Shown: positions 1-9,555 of the stretch, one piece after another | Position numbering within the stretch: the stretch's first letter is position 1 | Layout of the letters: every line of letters begins with the position of its first letter | DNA from: Oceanobacillus profundus | GTDB lineage: Bacteria; Bacillota; Bacilli; Bacillales; Amphibacillaceae | Length of the DNA: 64,000 nt | Assembly (NCBI RefSeq): GCF_003515705.1 | Contig: NZ_QWEH01000001.1 | Location: forward strand, 310,001-374,000 | Reading direction: 5' to 3' | Position numbers and translations under genes: made by a program | Notes under the pieces: model-generated | The model's database searches: none | Told to the model about the DNA's origin: nothing | What the model saw: only the letters and a program-made list of their open reading frames with translations

Positions 1-376
1 TTTTCTATCTGCAAGAATGAAGAATAACCTATTCATCTTGATGCAATTTATATTTTCTTCTTGCTTTGAATTCGGTGTATAGTATTGCTTTTGATGCAGA
101 ATCAACAAACAGATACATTCTGGAACGCTAACAAGGCTATTATACCATCATTTGCTGTTGATGACGTTAACGTATTAAAAGATAAAATTTTCTAACGTTA
201 ATATAGGTGTGTTTCGAGCGCGAGAAAAAGGAATATATTCCTAATTAATCTCTTTAGAAAATATGATTCATAACAAAATGGCATTAATTATCTAAAAAAA
301 TGTAAAAAAAGTGATTGAACTCCGAAACCCTTGGTACGCATGGGTTTTTACCAAAAAAAAATTACAAAAAACCAAA
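1..376. other. non-coding region upstream of gltB
   Basis: I see no credible gene here. It holds a perfect 10-bp palindrome ACGTTAACGT (164-173) with a related TAACGTTA at 193-200, a perfect 14-bp palindrome AGGAATATATTCCT (229-242), and a weak stem-loop with arms AAACCC (325-330) and GGGTTT (342-347) followed by a few T. The stem-loop could end transcription coming from the left. No gltC-like gene is present here, although B. subtilis has gltC divergent from its glutamate synthase operon. Confidence 0.5.
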
Positions 377-392
377 ATGTAATCGTTTACAT
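377..392 (+). promoter_or_regulatory. cre-like CcpA operator upstream of gltB
   Basis: ATGTAATCGTTTACAT carries the inverted arms ATGTAA/TTACAT and matches the cre consensus TGWAANCGNTNWCA at every position (378-391). It lies about 55-60 bp upstream of the presumed gltB -10 hexamer, so an activating role is more likely than a roadblock. A further ATGTAA half-site is at 402-407. The role is inferred from consensus and position. Confidence 0.6.
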
Positions 393-435
393 TAACAAAA
401 AATGTAATCTGAATTTTATGTTAACAGATTTTTTG

Positions 436-444
436 TGATATAAT
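436..444 (+). promoter_or_regulatory. gltB promoter, extended -10
   Basis: TGATATAAT (436-444) is an extended -10 element (TGnTATAAT) about 80 bp before the gltB start. No good -35 hexamer lies 17 bp upstream, which fits an activator-dependent promoter. A complete GltC dyad of the B. subtilis type was not found nearby. Confidence 0.45.
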
Positions 445-522
445 ATCGAACACAGATGAAGAACCTGTTTATAGTGCCAGTTTCTTTATGATGTATGACA
501 AATAAGAGGGAGGAGAGCTGTT

Positions 523-3500
523 GTGATGACAAGGAATGGATTCCCAAAACAACAGGGCCTATATCGACCTGATTTCGAACATGAGGCATGTGGTATAGGC
601 ATGATTGCGAATATTAATGGCAAGAAAACCCACAATATTGTCCAAAACGCGATTAATATTCTATGCAATTTAGAGCATCGTGGAGGACAGTCTGCAGATA
701 CAAGTACTGGAGATGGCGCAGGAATAATGACACAAATACCTGACCGTTTTTTTCAAAAGCAGTGCGCGAAGGAAAACATCGACCTTCCTCGTGAAGGAGA
801 TTATGGGGTAGGGATGGTATTTTTACCCCGTGACCGGCAACTTCGTATGATATGCAGAAAGATAATTGAACGTATTGTGCAAGAAGAAGGGCAAACCTTT
901 TTAGGGTGGCGTCCTGTTCCTACAAATGAATCCTTCATCGGTATTGTCGCGGCGAAAAGTATGCCCACAGTCCGTCAATTTTTCATCCAAAAGTCGGATG
1001 CTATAAAAGATCAAATGGCCTTCGAACGTAAACTGTATGTTATCCGGAAATATATCGAGAAAGTCGTTGCAGAAGAACCGAAATACGAAGATGTTTATGT
1101 TTGCAGTTTATCGACACGTACGATTGTGTATAAAGGAATGCTTATTCCAGAACAATTGGATGCCTTTTATATTGACTTGAATCATCCGGAGTTTAAATCT
1201 GCTTTAGCACTCGTGCATTCACGCTTTAGTACAAACACTTTTCCAAGCTGGAAAAGGTCTCACCCGAATCGATACACCATACACAATGGAGAATTTAATA
1301 CGTTACGCGGAAATGTAAATTGGATGCAGGCTCGTGAAAAGCTTTGTCAGTCTGAATATTTCACCGAAGAAGAGCTAGAGAAAATCTTGCCGGTACTCGA
1401 TGTTGATGGCAGTGATTCATCCATTTTTGACAATACTTTTGAGTTTCTGCATCTATCAGGAAGATCACTCGCACACAGCGCCATGATGATGGTACCAGAA
1501 CCATGGTCGAATGATGCGATGATTCGCGAAGAAAAGCGTGATTTCTATGAATACCATAGTACCTTAATGGAACCCTGGGATGGGCCAGCAGCACTTGTAT
1601 TCACAGATGGCAATCAAATCGGAGCATGTCTCGATCGTAATGGGCTCCGACCTGCAAGGTACTATGTAACAAAGGACGGCATGATTGTCCTTGGTTCTGA
1701 AGTAGGGGCATTGGATATCTTTGCAGACGATATTTTGTACAAAGATCGATTGACACCTGGGAAAATGCTGCTCGTTGACTTGGAAAAGGGTGTCATTATT
1801 CCTGATGAAACGATTAAAATGCAAATCGCATCCGAACAGCCATATAAGAGCTGGTTAGAAAACAAAATCAAACTGGAGGATTTGCCAGATGGGCATCAGA
1901 AAGCTCCGCTGTATCATGGGGAGGAAATACTCAAGCAGCAATTGGCGTTTGGCTATACACGTGAAGAACTAACTAAAATAATGAAGCCTCTCGTATCAGA
2001 AGGAAAAGATCCGATTGGTTCTATGGGGTATGACTCTCCGTTAGCTGTCTTATCTAGAAAACCACAGCTTCTGTATAACTATTTTAAACAGCTCTTTGCA
2101 CAAGTTACGAACCCACCACTGGATGCGATTCGGGAAAAAATTATCACGATGGCAGAAACAACGATTGGAGCGGAAGGGAATCTCGTACAGCCAACAGCAG
2201 AAAATTGCCGGCATATTCGATTGAACACACCTATTTTACGAAATGAGGAGCTTGAGAAGATACGACAGCAGCAGTTGAAGGCATTTCGGACCATAACATT
2301 GTCCTGTCTTTTTGATGCAGCAGAAGGCCAAGGTAATATGGAATCAGCCCTAGAAGCGTTATTTGACAAAGCGGATGCGGCTATCGATGCAGGAGTTACA
2401 ATACTCATCCTCTCTGATCGGGGAGTTTCAAAAGATAAAGCAGCGATTCCTGCATTACTAGCTGTATCCGGTTTGCATCATCATTTAATTCGTAAAGGAG
2501 TTCGTACACAAGTAAGCCTGCTTGTAGAGTCTGGTGAACCCCGAGAAGTGCACCATTTTGCTGCGCTAATCGGATATGGGGCGGAAGGGATTAATCCGTA
2601 TCTAGCATTGAACACCTTTACTGAATTAATCGAAAAAGGTGAGTTGGAAGCTGTTACGGAAAAACAAGCACATAAAAGATATGTATCATCCGTTACAGAC
2701 GGGATAATTAAAATCTTATCGAAAATGGGTATTTCAACAATTCAAAGCTATCGGGGTGCACAAATATTTGAAGCGGTCGGTATTCGTGATGATGTAATTG
2801 ACAGGTTTTTTACAGGAACTGCTTCTCGACTTGGCGGGATTGGCCTAGAGATAATTGAAAAAGAAACGCTAATAAGACATGATATTGCTTTTCAAACGAA
2901 CCGTGGGGGAAATAACAACCTGCCAGCGGGAGATGAATTCCAGTACCGTGAGAATGGTGAAGACCACCAATATAATCCGAGGACGATACAAGCATTGCAG
3001 CATGCTGTCCGCAGCAATAACTATGAGCTCTTTAAAACATATTCAAGCATGCTCACGGATGATTCGAATAATCTGCAATCCCTTCGTGGTTTGGTACGTT
3101 TTAAAAAACGTACACCTGTACCAATCGAAGAAGTGGAACCAATTGAAGCGATTGTGAAGCGTTTTAAAACAGGGGCGATGTCCTTTGGTTCAATTAGTAA
3201 AGAGTCGCATGAAGCCTTAGCAATCGCAATGAACCGGCTTGGAGGCAGAAGTAATACCGGAGAAGGCGGAGAAGATTCGAATCGTTTTCTGCCTGATGAG
3301 AATGGAGATTTAAGGAGAAGTGCAATAAAACAAGTTGCCTCCGGACGTTTTGGGGTAACGAGCAATTATTTAGTCAATGCCGATGAGATTCAAATTAAAG
3401 TTGCTCAAGGGGCAAAGCCAGGTGAAGGTGGTCAGCTGCCTGGAGAGAAGGTATACCCTTGGGTAGCAGAGGTTCGTGGTTCCACTCCGGGTGTTGAACT

Positions 3501-5130
3501 AATCTCACCTCCGCCACACCATGATATTTATTCGATTGAAGACCTTGCTGAGCTGATTTTCAATTTGAAAAATGCTAATCCAAATGCTCGTATTAGTGTA
3601 AAACTCGTTGCAGCAGTTGGTGTCGGAACAATTGCAGCAGGTGTTGCAAAAGGCCGTGCGGATCATGTTGTGATCAGTGGTTATGATGGTGGGACTGGCG
3701 CCGCGCCGCGCACAAGTTTAAAGCATACCGGACTGCCGTGGGAAATTGGTCTAGCTGAAACACATCAAACGCTGCTTTTAAATGGATTGCGTGACCGGAT
3801 TACAGTGGAGACAGACGGGAAAATGATGACGGGCAGGGATGTAGTCGTTGCTTCCTTATTAGGCGCAGAAGAATATGGATTTTCAACAGCACCACTCGTT
3901 GCATTAGGCTGTGTCATGATGCGAGTCTGTCATTTAGATACATGTCCGGTAGGAATTGCAACGCAAAATCCGGAATTAAGAAAGAAATTTAATGGTGACC
4001 CAGAACATGTTGTAAACTTTATGCGATTCATTGCTGAAGAAACAAGAGAATTAATGGCAGAGCTTGGCTTTCGAACTATAAATGAAATGGTTGGAAGATC
4101 GGATGTGCTCGAGGCAAACAAACTAGATCATTGGAAAGCAAAGGACTTAGACTTATCGGCATTACTTTATCGTCCAGAGCTGCCATTTGAAATTGACCAT
4201 TATGCAACCAAAAGTCAGGATCATGGTATTGAGAAGACGTTGGATTATCAAGAGCTTATTCCGATTTGCGAAACAGCAATTGAGGAAGGGAACCCAATTG
4301 AATTTACCGTTGCTATCCGTAATATCAATCGGGTTACGGGAACACTCCTCGGTAGTGAAATAACAAAACGGTACGGTGAAATGGGCTTGCCCGAGGATAC
4401 AATTAAATTGAATTTCAATGGGTCCGCTGGTCAAAGCTTTGGTGCATTTATCCCGAAAGGAATGACGCTTAACCTTATTGGTGATGCGAATGATTTTGTT
4501 GGTAAAGGTTTATCTGGAGGTAAGATAGTTGTCAAAACAGCTCCGTCTGTAACCTTCCGACCAGAGAAAAATACGATAATTGGAAATGTTGCATTTTACG
4601 GCGCATCAAGCGGAGAAGCTTATATCCGTGGAATTGCTGGAGAGCGTTTTGCGGTAAGGAATAGCGGTGCAACGATAGTGGTAGAAGGTATTGGTGATCA
4701 TGGCTGTGAATATATGACAGGTGGAAAAGTTATTATCCTTGGTGGAACCGGAAGAAACTTTGCGGCAGGAATGTCTGGTGGCGTCGCTTATGTCTTTGAT
4801 GAAGATAATGCATTCCGTGATCGGATGAATCCTGCCATGGTAAATGTCGGCAGGGTTGATGATCCTGAGGAATTGGATGCTATTTATCAACAAATCGAAA
4901 AGCATATTAGCTACACAGACAGCGCTCACGCTACAAGAATACTTGCTTATTGGGAAAATTACTCGAAGCAATTTGTCAGAATCATTCCGAAAGCTTATGT
5001 GAAAATGAGGGAACGAATTAACTACTTGTTGGATAGTGGCTTAGATAAATTTGAAGCAGAAATGACAGCTTTTAAGGAAAGCAAAGGTAACGTTGCAGAA
5101 AAGAAGAATCGTAAACTAGAAATCATCTAG
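523..5130 (+). CDS. gltB: glutamate synthase (NADPH) large subunit
   Basis: This is the large (alpha) subunit of NADPH-glutamate synthase (called gltA in B. subtilis). It releases ammonia from glutamine and adds it to 2-oxoglutarate, giving two glutamates. At 1535 residues it is full length for the family. The mature N-terminal nucleophile is Cys23 in the ACGIG motif, so a short propeptide is removed. The class II glutaminase domain fills roughly residues 23-430, the FMN synthase domain roughly 800-1200, and the GXGXG beta-helix is C-terminal. The 3Fe-4S cysteines are visible at 1130, 1136 and 1141 (C-x5-C-x4-C). The start is GTG 523 or the next codon, ATG 526, behind GGGAGGAG. gltD follows 46 bp downstream, forming an operon. 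Confidence 0.97.
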   Translation: MMTRNGFPKQQGLYRPDFEHEACGIGMIANINGKKTHNIVQNAINILCNLEHRGGQSADTSTGDGAGIMTQIPDRFFQKQCAKENIDLPREGDYGVGMVFLPRDRQLRMICRKIIERIVQEEGQTFLGWRPVPTNESFIGIVAAKSMPTVRQFFIQKSDAIKDQMAFERKLYVIRKYIEKVVAEEPKYEDVYVCSLSTRTIVYKGMLIPEQLDAFYIDLNHPEFKSALALVHSRFSTNTFPSWKRSHPNRYTIHNGEFNTLRGNVNWMQAREKLCQSEYFTEEELEKILPVLDVDGSDSSIFDNTFEFLHLSGRSLAHSAMMMVPEPWSNDAMIREEKRDFYEYHSTLMEPWDGPAALVFTDGNQIGACLDRNGLRPARYYVTKDGMIVLGSEVGALDIFADDILYKDRLTPGKMLLVDLEKGVIIPDETIKMQIASEQPYKSWLENKIKLEDLPDGHQKAPLYHGEEILKQQLAFGYTREELTKIMKPLVSEGKDPIGSMGYDSPLAVLSRKPQLLYNYFKQLFAQVTNPPLDAIREKIITMAETTIGAEGNLVQPTAENCRHIRLNTPILRNEELEKIRQQQLKAFRTITLSCLFDAAEGQGNMESALEALFDKADAAIDAGVTILILSDRGVSKDKAAIPALLAVSGLHHHLIRKGVRTQVSLLVESGEPREVHHFAALIGYGAEGINPYLALNTFTELIEKGELEAVTEKQAHKRYVSSVTDGIIKILSKMGISTIQSYRGAQIFEAVGIRDDVIDRFFTGTASRLGGIGLEIIEKETLIRHDIAFQTNRGGNNNLPAGDEFQYRENGEDHQYNPRTIQALQHAVRSNNYELFKTYSSMLTDDSNNLQSLRGLVRFKKRTPVPIEEVEPIEAIVKRFKTGAMSFGSISKESHEALAIAMNRLGGRSNTGEGGEDSNRFLPDENGDLRRSAIKQVASGRFGVTSNYLVNADEIQIKVAQGAKPGEGGQLPGEKVYPWVAEVRGSTPGVELISPPPHHDIYSIEDLAELIFNLKNANPNARISVKLVAAVGVGTIAAGVAKGRADHVVISGYDGGTGAAPRTSLKHTGLPWEIGLAETHQTLLLNGLRDRITVETDGKMMTGRDVVVASLLGAEEYGFSTAPLVALGCVMMRVCHLDTCPVGIATQNPELRKKFNGDPEHVVNFMRFIAEETRELMAELGFRTINEMVGRSDVLEANKLDHWKAKDLDLSALLYRPELPFEIDHYATKSQDHGIEKTLDYQELIPICETAIEEGNPIEFTVAIRNINRVTGTLLGSEITKRYGEMGLPEDTIKLNFNGSAGQSFGAFIPKGMTLNLIGDANDFVGKGLSGGKIVVKTAPSVTFRPEKNTIIGNVAFYGASSGEAYIRGIAGERFAVRNSGATIVVEGIGDHGCEYMTGGKVIILGGTGRNFAAGMSGGVAYVFDEDNAFRDRMNPAMVNVGRVDDPEELDAIYQQIEKHISYTDSAHATRILAYWENYSKQFVRIIPKAYVKMRERINYLLDSGLDKFEAEMTAFKESKGNVAEKKNRKLEII

Positions 5131-5176
5131 ATGAAAATGTTTATAAAGTGTGTGTTCAAAAAGGAGGGGGCATTAA

Positions 5177-6661
5177 ATGGGGAAAGTAACCGGATTTATG
5201 GAATATGAACGGGAAACTCGTTCGGTAAGAAATCCCAGAGAGCGAATACAGGACTGGGATGATTATACAATACCGATGACGGACAAAGTGGTACAGCAAC
5301 AGGGGGCGCGTTGCATGGATTGTGGTGTGCCTACCTGCCATTCTGGGATGGAAATTAACGGGGTAACATCAGGTTGTCCAGTTTACCATCTTATCCCAGA
5401 ATGGAATCAGCTTGTTTACGAAGGGAAATGGAAAGAAGCGCTTGACCGTGAGCATCAGATGAATAATTTTCCCGAATTTACAGGGATTGCATGTCCGGCA
5501 CCATGTGAGGGGGCGTGTGTCCTTGGAATTAATGAACCTGCTGTGGCAATTCGAAGCGTGGAACGTTCTATCATTGAAAAGGGATTTGCTGAGGGGTGGG
5601 TCGTTCCTAAACCTCCCAAAACCCGGACGGGAAAACGTGTTGCCGTTATTGGCTCTGGACCAGCAGGGCTTGCAGCTGCAGATCAATTAAATAAAGCAGG
5701 ACATTCCGTAACCGTATTTGAGCGTGATAAGCGTGTTGGCGGGCTCCTAACCTATGGAATTCCAGAAATGAAGCTTGCATATGAGATTGTAATGAGACGT
5801 GTGGTAATTTTGGAGCAAGAGGGCATCGAATTTATTACGAATACAGAAGTAGGAAAAGATGTAACAATTGATGATTTAAGTGCTGATTTTGATGCAACCA
5901 TCTTGTGCGGCGGTGCTACTCTGCATCGTGGTATGCCAGTTGAAGGCAGTGATTTAAAGGGGATTTACCCTGCAATGGACTTTTTACATGCCAATGTGGA
6001 AAGCTTGCTTGATTCCAATCTAGAAAATGGTAATTATATTTCTGCAGCGGATAAGGATGTTATTGTGATTGGTGGGGGAGATACAGGAACCGATTGCTTA
6101 GCAACCTCTGTCAGACATAATTGCAGGAGCCTTACACAGTTTGATATTTACGAAAAGAAAAATTTGCTGCGTGAGGAAGAGACCAATCCATGGCCGCAAT
6201 ACCCAAAAATTCACCGTGTCGAGTATGGACATACAGAAGCAGAAGAGTTTCAAGGTGAGGACCCGAGGGCATATGCTGTGCAAACAACGAGATTTGTTGG
6301 TGATGAAAATGGTCACGTAAAAGAAGTGCACACGATAAACGTAAAAACACGCTACGAACGCGGTAAAAAGATTCGTGAGGCAATTCCGGGGACCGAAAAA
6401 GTATGGCCAGCAGACCTTGTATTAATTGCCATCGGATTCAAAGGACCTGATCAAGATTTAATTAAGCAGCTAAAGATAGAAACAACAAAAAGCACGACTG
6501 TAAAAGCGACCTACGGCAAGTTTACAACGAATGTGGAAGGTATATTTGCAGCCGGTGACATGCGACGTGGTCAGAGTCTTATTGTATGGGCAATTAATGA
6601 AGGAAGAGCAGCCGCAAGAGAATGCGACCGATACCTAATGGGTGAAACGATACTGCCATAA
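5177..6661 (+). CDS. gltD: glutamate synthase (NADPH) small subunit
   Basis: This is the beta subunit of glutamate synthase. It oxidises NADPH on FAD and passes electrons through iron-sulfur clusters to the large subunit. The protein has 494 residues, normal for the family. The N-terminal cluster cysteines are seen at 46, 49 and 54, with a second cysteine set in CPAPCEGAC. The FAD-binding GSGPAG motif is near residue 155 and the NADPH-binding GGGDTG motif near 295. The start ATG has an excellent AAGGAGGGGG site 6 bp upstream. It is cotranscribed with gltB and followed by a terminator. Confidence 0.97.
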   Translation: MGKVTGFMEYERETRSVRNPRERIQDWDDYTIPMTDKVVQQQGARCMDCGVPTCHSGMEINGVTSGCPVYHLIPEWNQLVYEGKWKEALDREHQMNNFPEFTGIACPAPCEGACVLGINEPAVAIRSVERSIIEKGFAEGWVVPKPPKTRTGKRVAVIGSGPAGLAAADQLNKAGHSVTVFERDKRVGGLLTYGIPEMKLAYEIVMRRVVILEQEGIEFITNTEVGKDVTIDDLSADFDATILCGGATLHRGMPVEGSDLKGIYPAMDFLHANVESLLDSNLENGNYISAADKDVIVIGGGDTGTDCLATSVRHNCRSLTQFDIYEKKNLLREEETNPWPQYPKIHRVEYGHTEAEEFQGEDPRAYAVQTTRFVGDENGHVKEVHTINVKTRYERGKKIREAIPGTEKVWPADLVLIAIGFKGPDQDLIKQLKIETTKSTTVKATYGKFTTNVEGIFAAGDMRRGQSLIVWAINEGRAAARECDRYLMGETILP

Positions 6662-6670
6662 TTGGCATTG

Positions 6671-6703
6671 AAAGACATGCTGTACTTATGCAGCATGTCT
6701 TTT
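6671..6703 (+). terminator. terminator of gltBD
   Basis: The arms AAAGACATGCTG (6671-6682) and CAGCATGTCTTT (6691-6702) are perfectly complementary, with an 8-nt loop and a short T run. It lies 10 bp after the gltD stop. Confidence 0.85.
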
Positions 6704-6970
6704 AATGCTTATAGCATTGTGCTGTGAATTGGAACGAAACGTGTGCTTAAATCGTTTTCGAGCTGAGATGTTGCGCATTGGAACCTTTAAATCGATATGT
6801 TCCGCTGCGGGGAGCTACGCCTGTAGTTCGCAGTCCTTTTATTCTCCTTTTGCACACGCGCCTATGGAGCAATAACAAGAGGTGCCTTCAACAAAAACCA
6901 TTTGCTACGAAAGGAGAGATAGAGTAATATGTACTATAGTAGTAGCAATGAAGCGAAATGAGGGTATACA

Positions 6971-8038
6971 ATGAGTAAAACATCCATTTATGGACTAACA
7001 TATAAGCAACTTACGGAATGGCTTGTTGAGCGTGGCGAGAAACGTTTCCGCGCTGATCAAGTTTGGAATTGGTTGTATAAAAAGCGCGTTTCAAACTTCA
7101 GTGAGATGCGAAATGTAAACAAAGACACCATTGAATTGCTGGAAGAGAACTTTGTCCTGCATACACTTGGTGAGGAAATCAGACAAGAATCGAAGGACGG
7201 TACCATCAAATTTTTGTTTAAACTAGCTGATGGTAATTTAATCGAAACGGTTCTCATGCGTTTCCCATATGGTTTATCTGTTTGTGTAACGACGCAAGTA
7301 GGCTGTAATATCGGTTGTACATTCTGTGCAAGTGGACTGCTTCCAAAAAGTCGTGACTTAACGAGTGGAGAAATCGTGGAACAAATTATGAACGTGCAAA
7401 AGCATTTGGACACGAAAGGTGAAGGGGATCGTGTGAGTCATATCGTTGTAATGGGAATTGGTGAGCCACTCGATAACTATAAGAACTTGATGGACTTCCT
7501 GTATGTTGTTAATGATGATGCTGGTCTGAACATTGGAGCAAGACATATTACGGTATCAACTAGTGGGCTTGCTCACAAAATGTATGAGTTTGCAGATACA
7601 GACATCCAAGTAAACCTTGCCTTATCTTTACATGCACCAAACAACGAGCTTCGTTCCCGAATAATGAAAATCAATAAGGCATTCCCGATTGAAAAGCTTA
7701 TGAAGGCTGTTGACTATTATTTAGAAAAGAAAAATCGAAGAATCACGTACGAATATATCATGCTTAAAGACATCAATGACCATAAAGAAGAAGCAATTCA
7801 GCTTGCTAACCTAATTAAAGACCATCGACACCTAGCATATGTAAATCTGATACCGTACAATACGGTTGACGAGCATAGTGAATACCAGCGAAGTGAGTCT
7901 AGTTCAATCCAGCAATTTTTTGAAACACTGAAAGCAAGAGGGATCCATTGTGGTGTCCGTTGGGAAAATGGTGCCGACATTGATGCAGCTTGTGGACAAT
8001 TAAGAAGTAAACAAATAAAAAAATCAAAAGCAATGTAA
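6971..8038 (+). CDS. rlmN: dual-specificity RNA methyltransferase RlmN
   Basis: This radical-SAM enzyme methylates C2 of A2503 in 23S rRNA and of A37 in some tRNAs. At 355 residues it is of normal size. The 4Fe-4S cysteines are C112, C116 and C119 (CxxxCxxC), and the catalytic pair is visible as C105 and C341 (in DIDAACGQL). Both cysteines needed for the methylene-transfer mechanism are therefore present. The start ATG has a modest GAGGGT site 6 bp upstream. In B. subtilis rlmN (yloN) lies in a different cluster; here it stands alone, so it could be relocated or a second copy. The similar enzyme Cfr is less likely given the close RlmN-type N-terminus. Confidence 0.92.
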   Translation: MSKTSIYGLTYKQLTEWLVERGEKRFRADQVWNWLYKKRVSNFSEMRNVNKDTIELLEENFVLHTLGEEIRQESKDGTIKFLFKLADGNLIETVLMRFPYGLSVCVTTQVGCNIGCTFCASGLLPKSRDLTSGEIVEQIMNVQKHLDTKGEGDRVSHIVVMGIGEPLDNYKNLMDFLYVVNDDAGLNIGARHITVSTSGLAHKMYEFADTDIQVNLALSLHAPNNELRSRIMKINKAFPIEKLMKAVDYYLEKKNRRITYEYIMLKDINDHKEEAIQLANLIKDHRHLAYVNLIPYNTVDEHSEYQRSESSSIQQFFETLKARGIHCGVRWENGADIDAACGQLRSKQIKKSKAM

Positions 8039-8097
8039 ATAATATAAATAAACAGCGCCAGTTTAGCGGTAGTGACCCCTAAAAGTTAGAGTTTTCA

Positions 8098-8961
8098 TTA
8101 TGCAGCTGTTTGGCTGGTTTGAGTTCGGTATTGCACTGGACTTAAACCAGCCAATTTCGTTTTAATTCGTTCGTTATTGTAGTAATAAATATATTTCTCT
8201 ATCTTTCGTTTCAGTTCATGATAAGACATTAATGCTTCACCGTGATACATTTCTTGTTTCATAATCCCAAAGAAATTCTCCATCGCAGCGTTATCTGCAC
8301 ATGTGGCTTTTCTAGACATGCTTTGAAAGATTCTGCTTTTATTCAACGTTTTGACCCACTTTATATGTTGGTAATGCCAGCCTTGATCAGAATGAATGGT
8401 TGTACGATATTTGGCCTTACTCTTGATTATTTCTATTGCTTGGTTAAGTGGCTTGACCGCAAAATCTAATGTTGGTTTATTTGAGATACCATAAGAGATT
8501 ACCTCACCATTATATAAATCTAGTATTGGACTTAAATAAAGTTTCTCATTTCCAGTACACTTGAATTCCGTGATGTCGGTGACTAACTTTTGTAGACGAA
8601 TAGGCGTATTAAACCGTCGGTTTAAACGATTTTCCGCTACCTTCCCAACCGTTCCTTTATAAGACTTGTATCGAGATTTTCGTGTAAACTTAATACATTT
8701 CAAGCCCAATTCTCTCATAATCCGTTGTACTTTTTTATGATTGATTTTATAGCCCTTGCCTCTTAATTCTAAATGAATCCGACGGTATCCATATTTACCT
8801 TCATGCTTCTTAAACAATTCATGAATGAGTTCTTTCCACTCTTTATTCGTATCTTCTTTCTTCAATTGTTTAACTTGATAATGATAAGTTGCCTCTGGTA
8901 TACCTACAACTCGGAGTACATCTTTTAATCTGAATCCTTCTTTCTTGAGTTCGAGTGCCAA
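8098..8961 (-). CDS. IS3-family transposase OrfB (DDE integrase core)
   Basis: This is the catalytic half of the transposase. An HTH-like region (residues 1-90) is followed by an rve integrase core with the expected acidic residues: Asp in LVTDITEF, Asp in IHSDQGWHY, and Glu in ADNAAMENFFG. It overlaps OrfA in the -1 frame, and an A-rich stretch AAGAAAGAAG lies in the overlap. As in IS150, a programmed -1 frameshift would give an OrfAB fusion, and the start shown may not be used independently. The gene is intact. Confidence 0.9.
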   Translation of the reverse strand: MALELKKEGFRLKDVLRVVGIPEATYHYQVKQLKKEDTNKEWKELIHELFKKHEGKYGYRRIHLELRGKGYKINHKKVQRIMRELGLKCIKFTRKSRYKSYKGTVGKVAENRLNRRFNTPIRLQKLVTDITEFKCTGNEKLYLSPILDLYNGEVISYGISNKPTLDFAVKPLNQAIEIIKSKAKYRTTIHSDQGWHYQHIKWVKTLNKSRIFQSMSRKATCADNAAMENFFGIMKQEMYHGEALMSYHELKRKIEKYIYYYNNERIKTKLAGLSPVQYRTQTSQTAA

Positions 8962-9503
8962 CGCTGCTTGTGCTTTTCGAGGTAGGCCTCTGGATTTTCC
9001 TGAAAAGCTTTTAACTTTTTTAAATAGGTATTTTCCAACCGAAGAAGTTCAATCTCACGCTCTAATTGTTCCTCGCGATTCATTGCTTTCTCTTGTTTTA
9101 CTGACTTTGCTTTTCTTTTCCCAGACATAGGGGGCCGTCCTTTCGGTTTTTCTTTGAGGCCTTCTATCCCTTCAGTAAGGAAAATCTTGTTCCAGTTCGC
9201 AATAAGAGTAGAATTATTCATCTGAAATTCTATTGCGGTATCTTGGTAAGAAGCGCCCGTTTGTTTCATAAAGTTTAGTACATTTAACTTAAATTGAACA
9301 GAATAAACCTTTTTACAACGCTTTTTACGTAATCCCTCTTCACCCAATGCTTTATATGACTTTACCCATCTTTCAATAGGAGCCTTACTTGGAATATCAT
9401 ATTTCCTAGCTAATAAAGTGTAACCAAGAGGACCTTCCATATATTCCTTAACAATCATTAATTTAAATTGCTTACTATATTTTGCCATGCAAAAACACCC
9501 CAA
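8925..9503 (-). CDS. IS3-family transposase OrfA (helix-turn-helix)
   Basis: OrfA has 192 residues and supplies DNA binding for the element. Two HTH units are seen (about residues 10-60 and 65-115, typical of the IS150 group), followed by a Lys-rich linker and a leucine-zipper-like coiled coil near residues 145-170 that normally mediates multimerisation. Its 3' end overlaps OrfB by 37 bp in the frame suited to -1 frameshifting. Confidence 0.88.
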   Translation of the reverse strand: MGCFCMAKYSKQFKLMIVKEYMEGPLGYTLLARKYDIPSKAPIERWVKSYKALGEEGLRKKRCKKVYSVQFKLNVLNFMKQTGASYQDTAIEFQMNNSTLIANWNKIFLTEGIEGLKEKPKGRPPMSGKRKAKSVKQEKAMNREEQLEREIELLRLENTYLKKLKAFQENPEAYLEKHKQRWHSNSRKKDSD

Positions 9504-9555
9504 AACTTAGATTTCTTACTCTAACTTTTGGGGTGCAGCACCAGCTTGGCGCTGT

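Larger units (their letters stand above)
8073..9537 (-). mobile_element. IS3-family (IS150-group) insertion sequence
   Basis: A complete element of 1465 bp has 20-bp terminal inverted repeats: TGACCCCTAAAAGTTAGAGT at 8073-8092 and, on the other strand, TGCACCCCAAAAGTTAGAGT at 9537-9518 (17 of 20 match). Ends of the form TG...CA, two overlapping ORFs and a DDE transposase define the IS3 family; the long OrfA suggests the IS150 group. No 3-5 bp target duplication is visible, so the copy may be old or a recombinant. Both ORFs are intact, so it may still move. Confidence 0.92.

Noticed and set aside
200-450. Full GltC operator (ATCTC-N5-GAGAT) before gltB
   Set aside because: Only a half-site-like AATCTCTTT is present near 247; no matching second arm.
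4606-4971. Long antisense frames within gltB and other large genes
   Set aside because: They lie opposite highly conserved coding sequence, lack binding sites and show no family motifs.
8070-9540. Target-site duplication flanking the IS element
   Set aside because: The bases outside the repeats (TAG on the left, GCA on the right) do not match at 3-5 bp.
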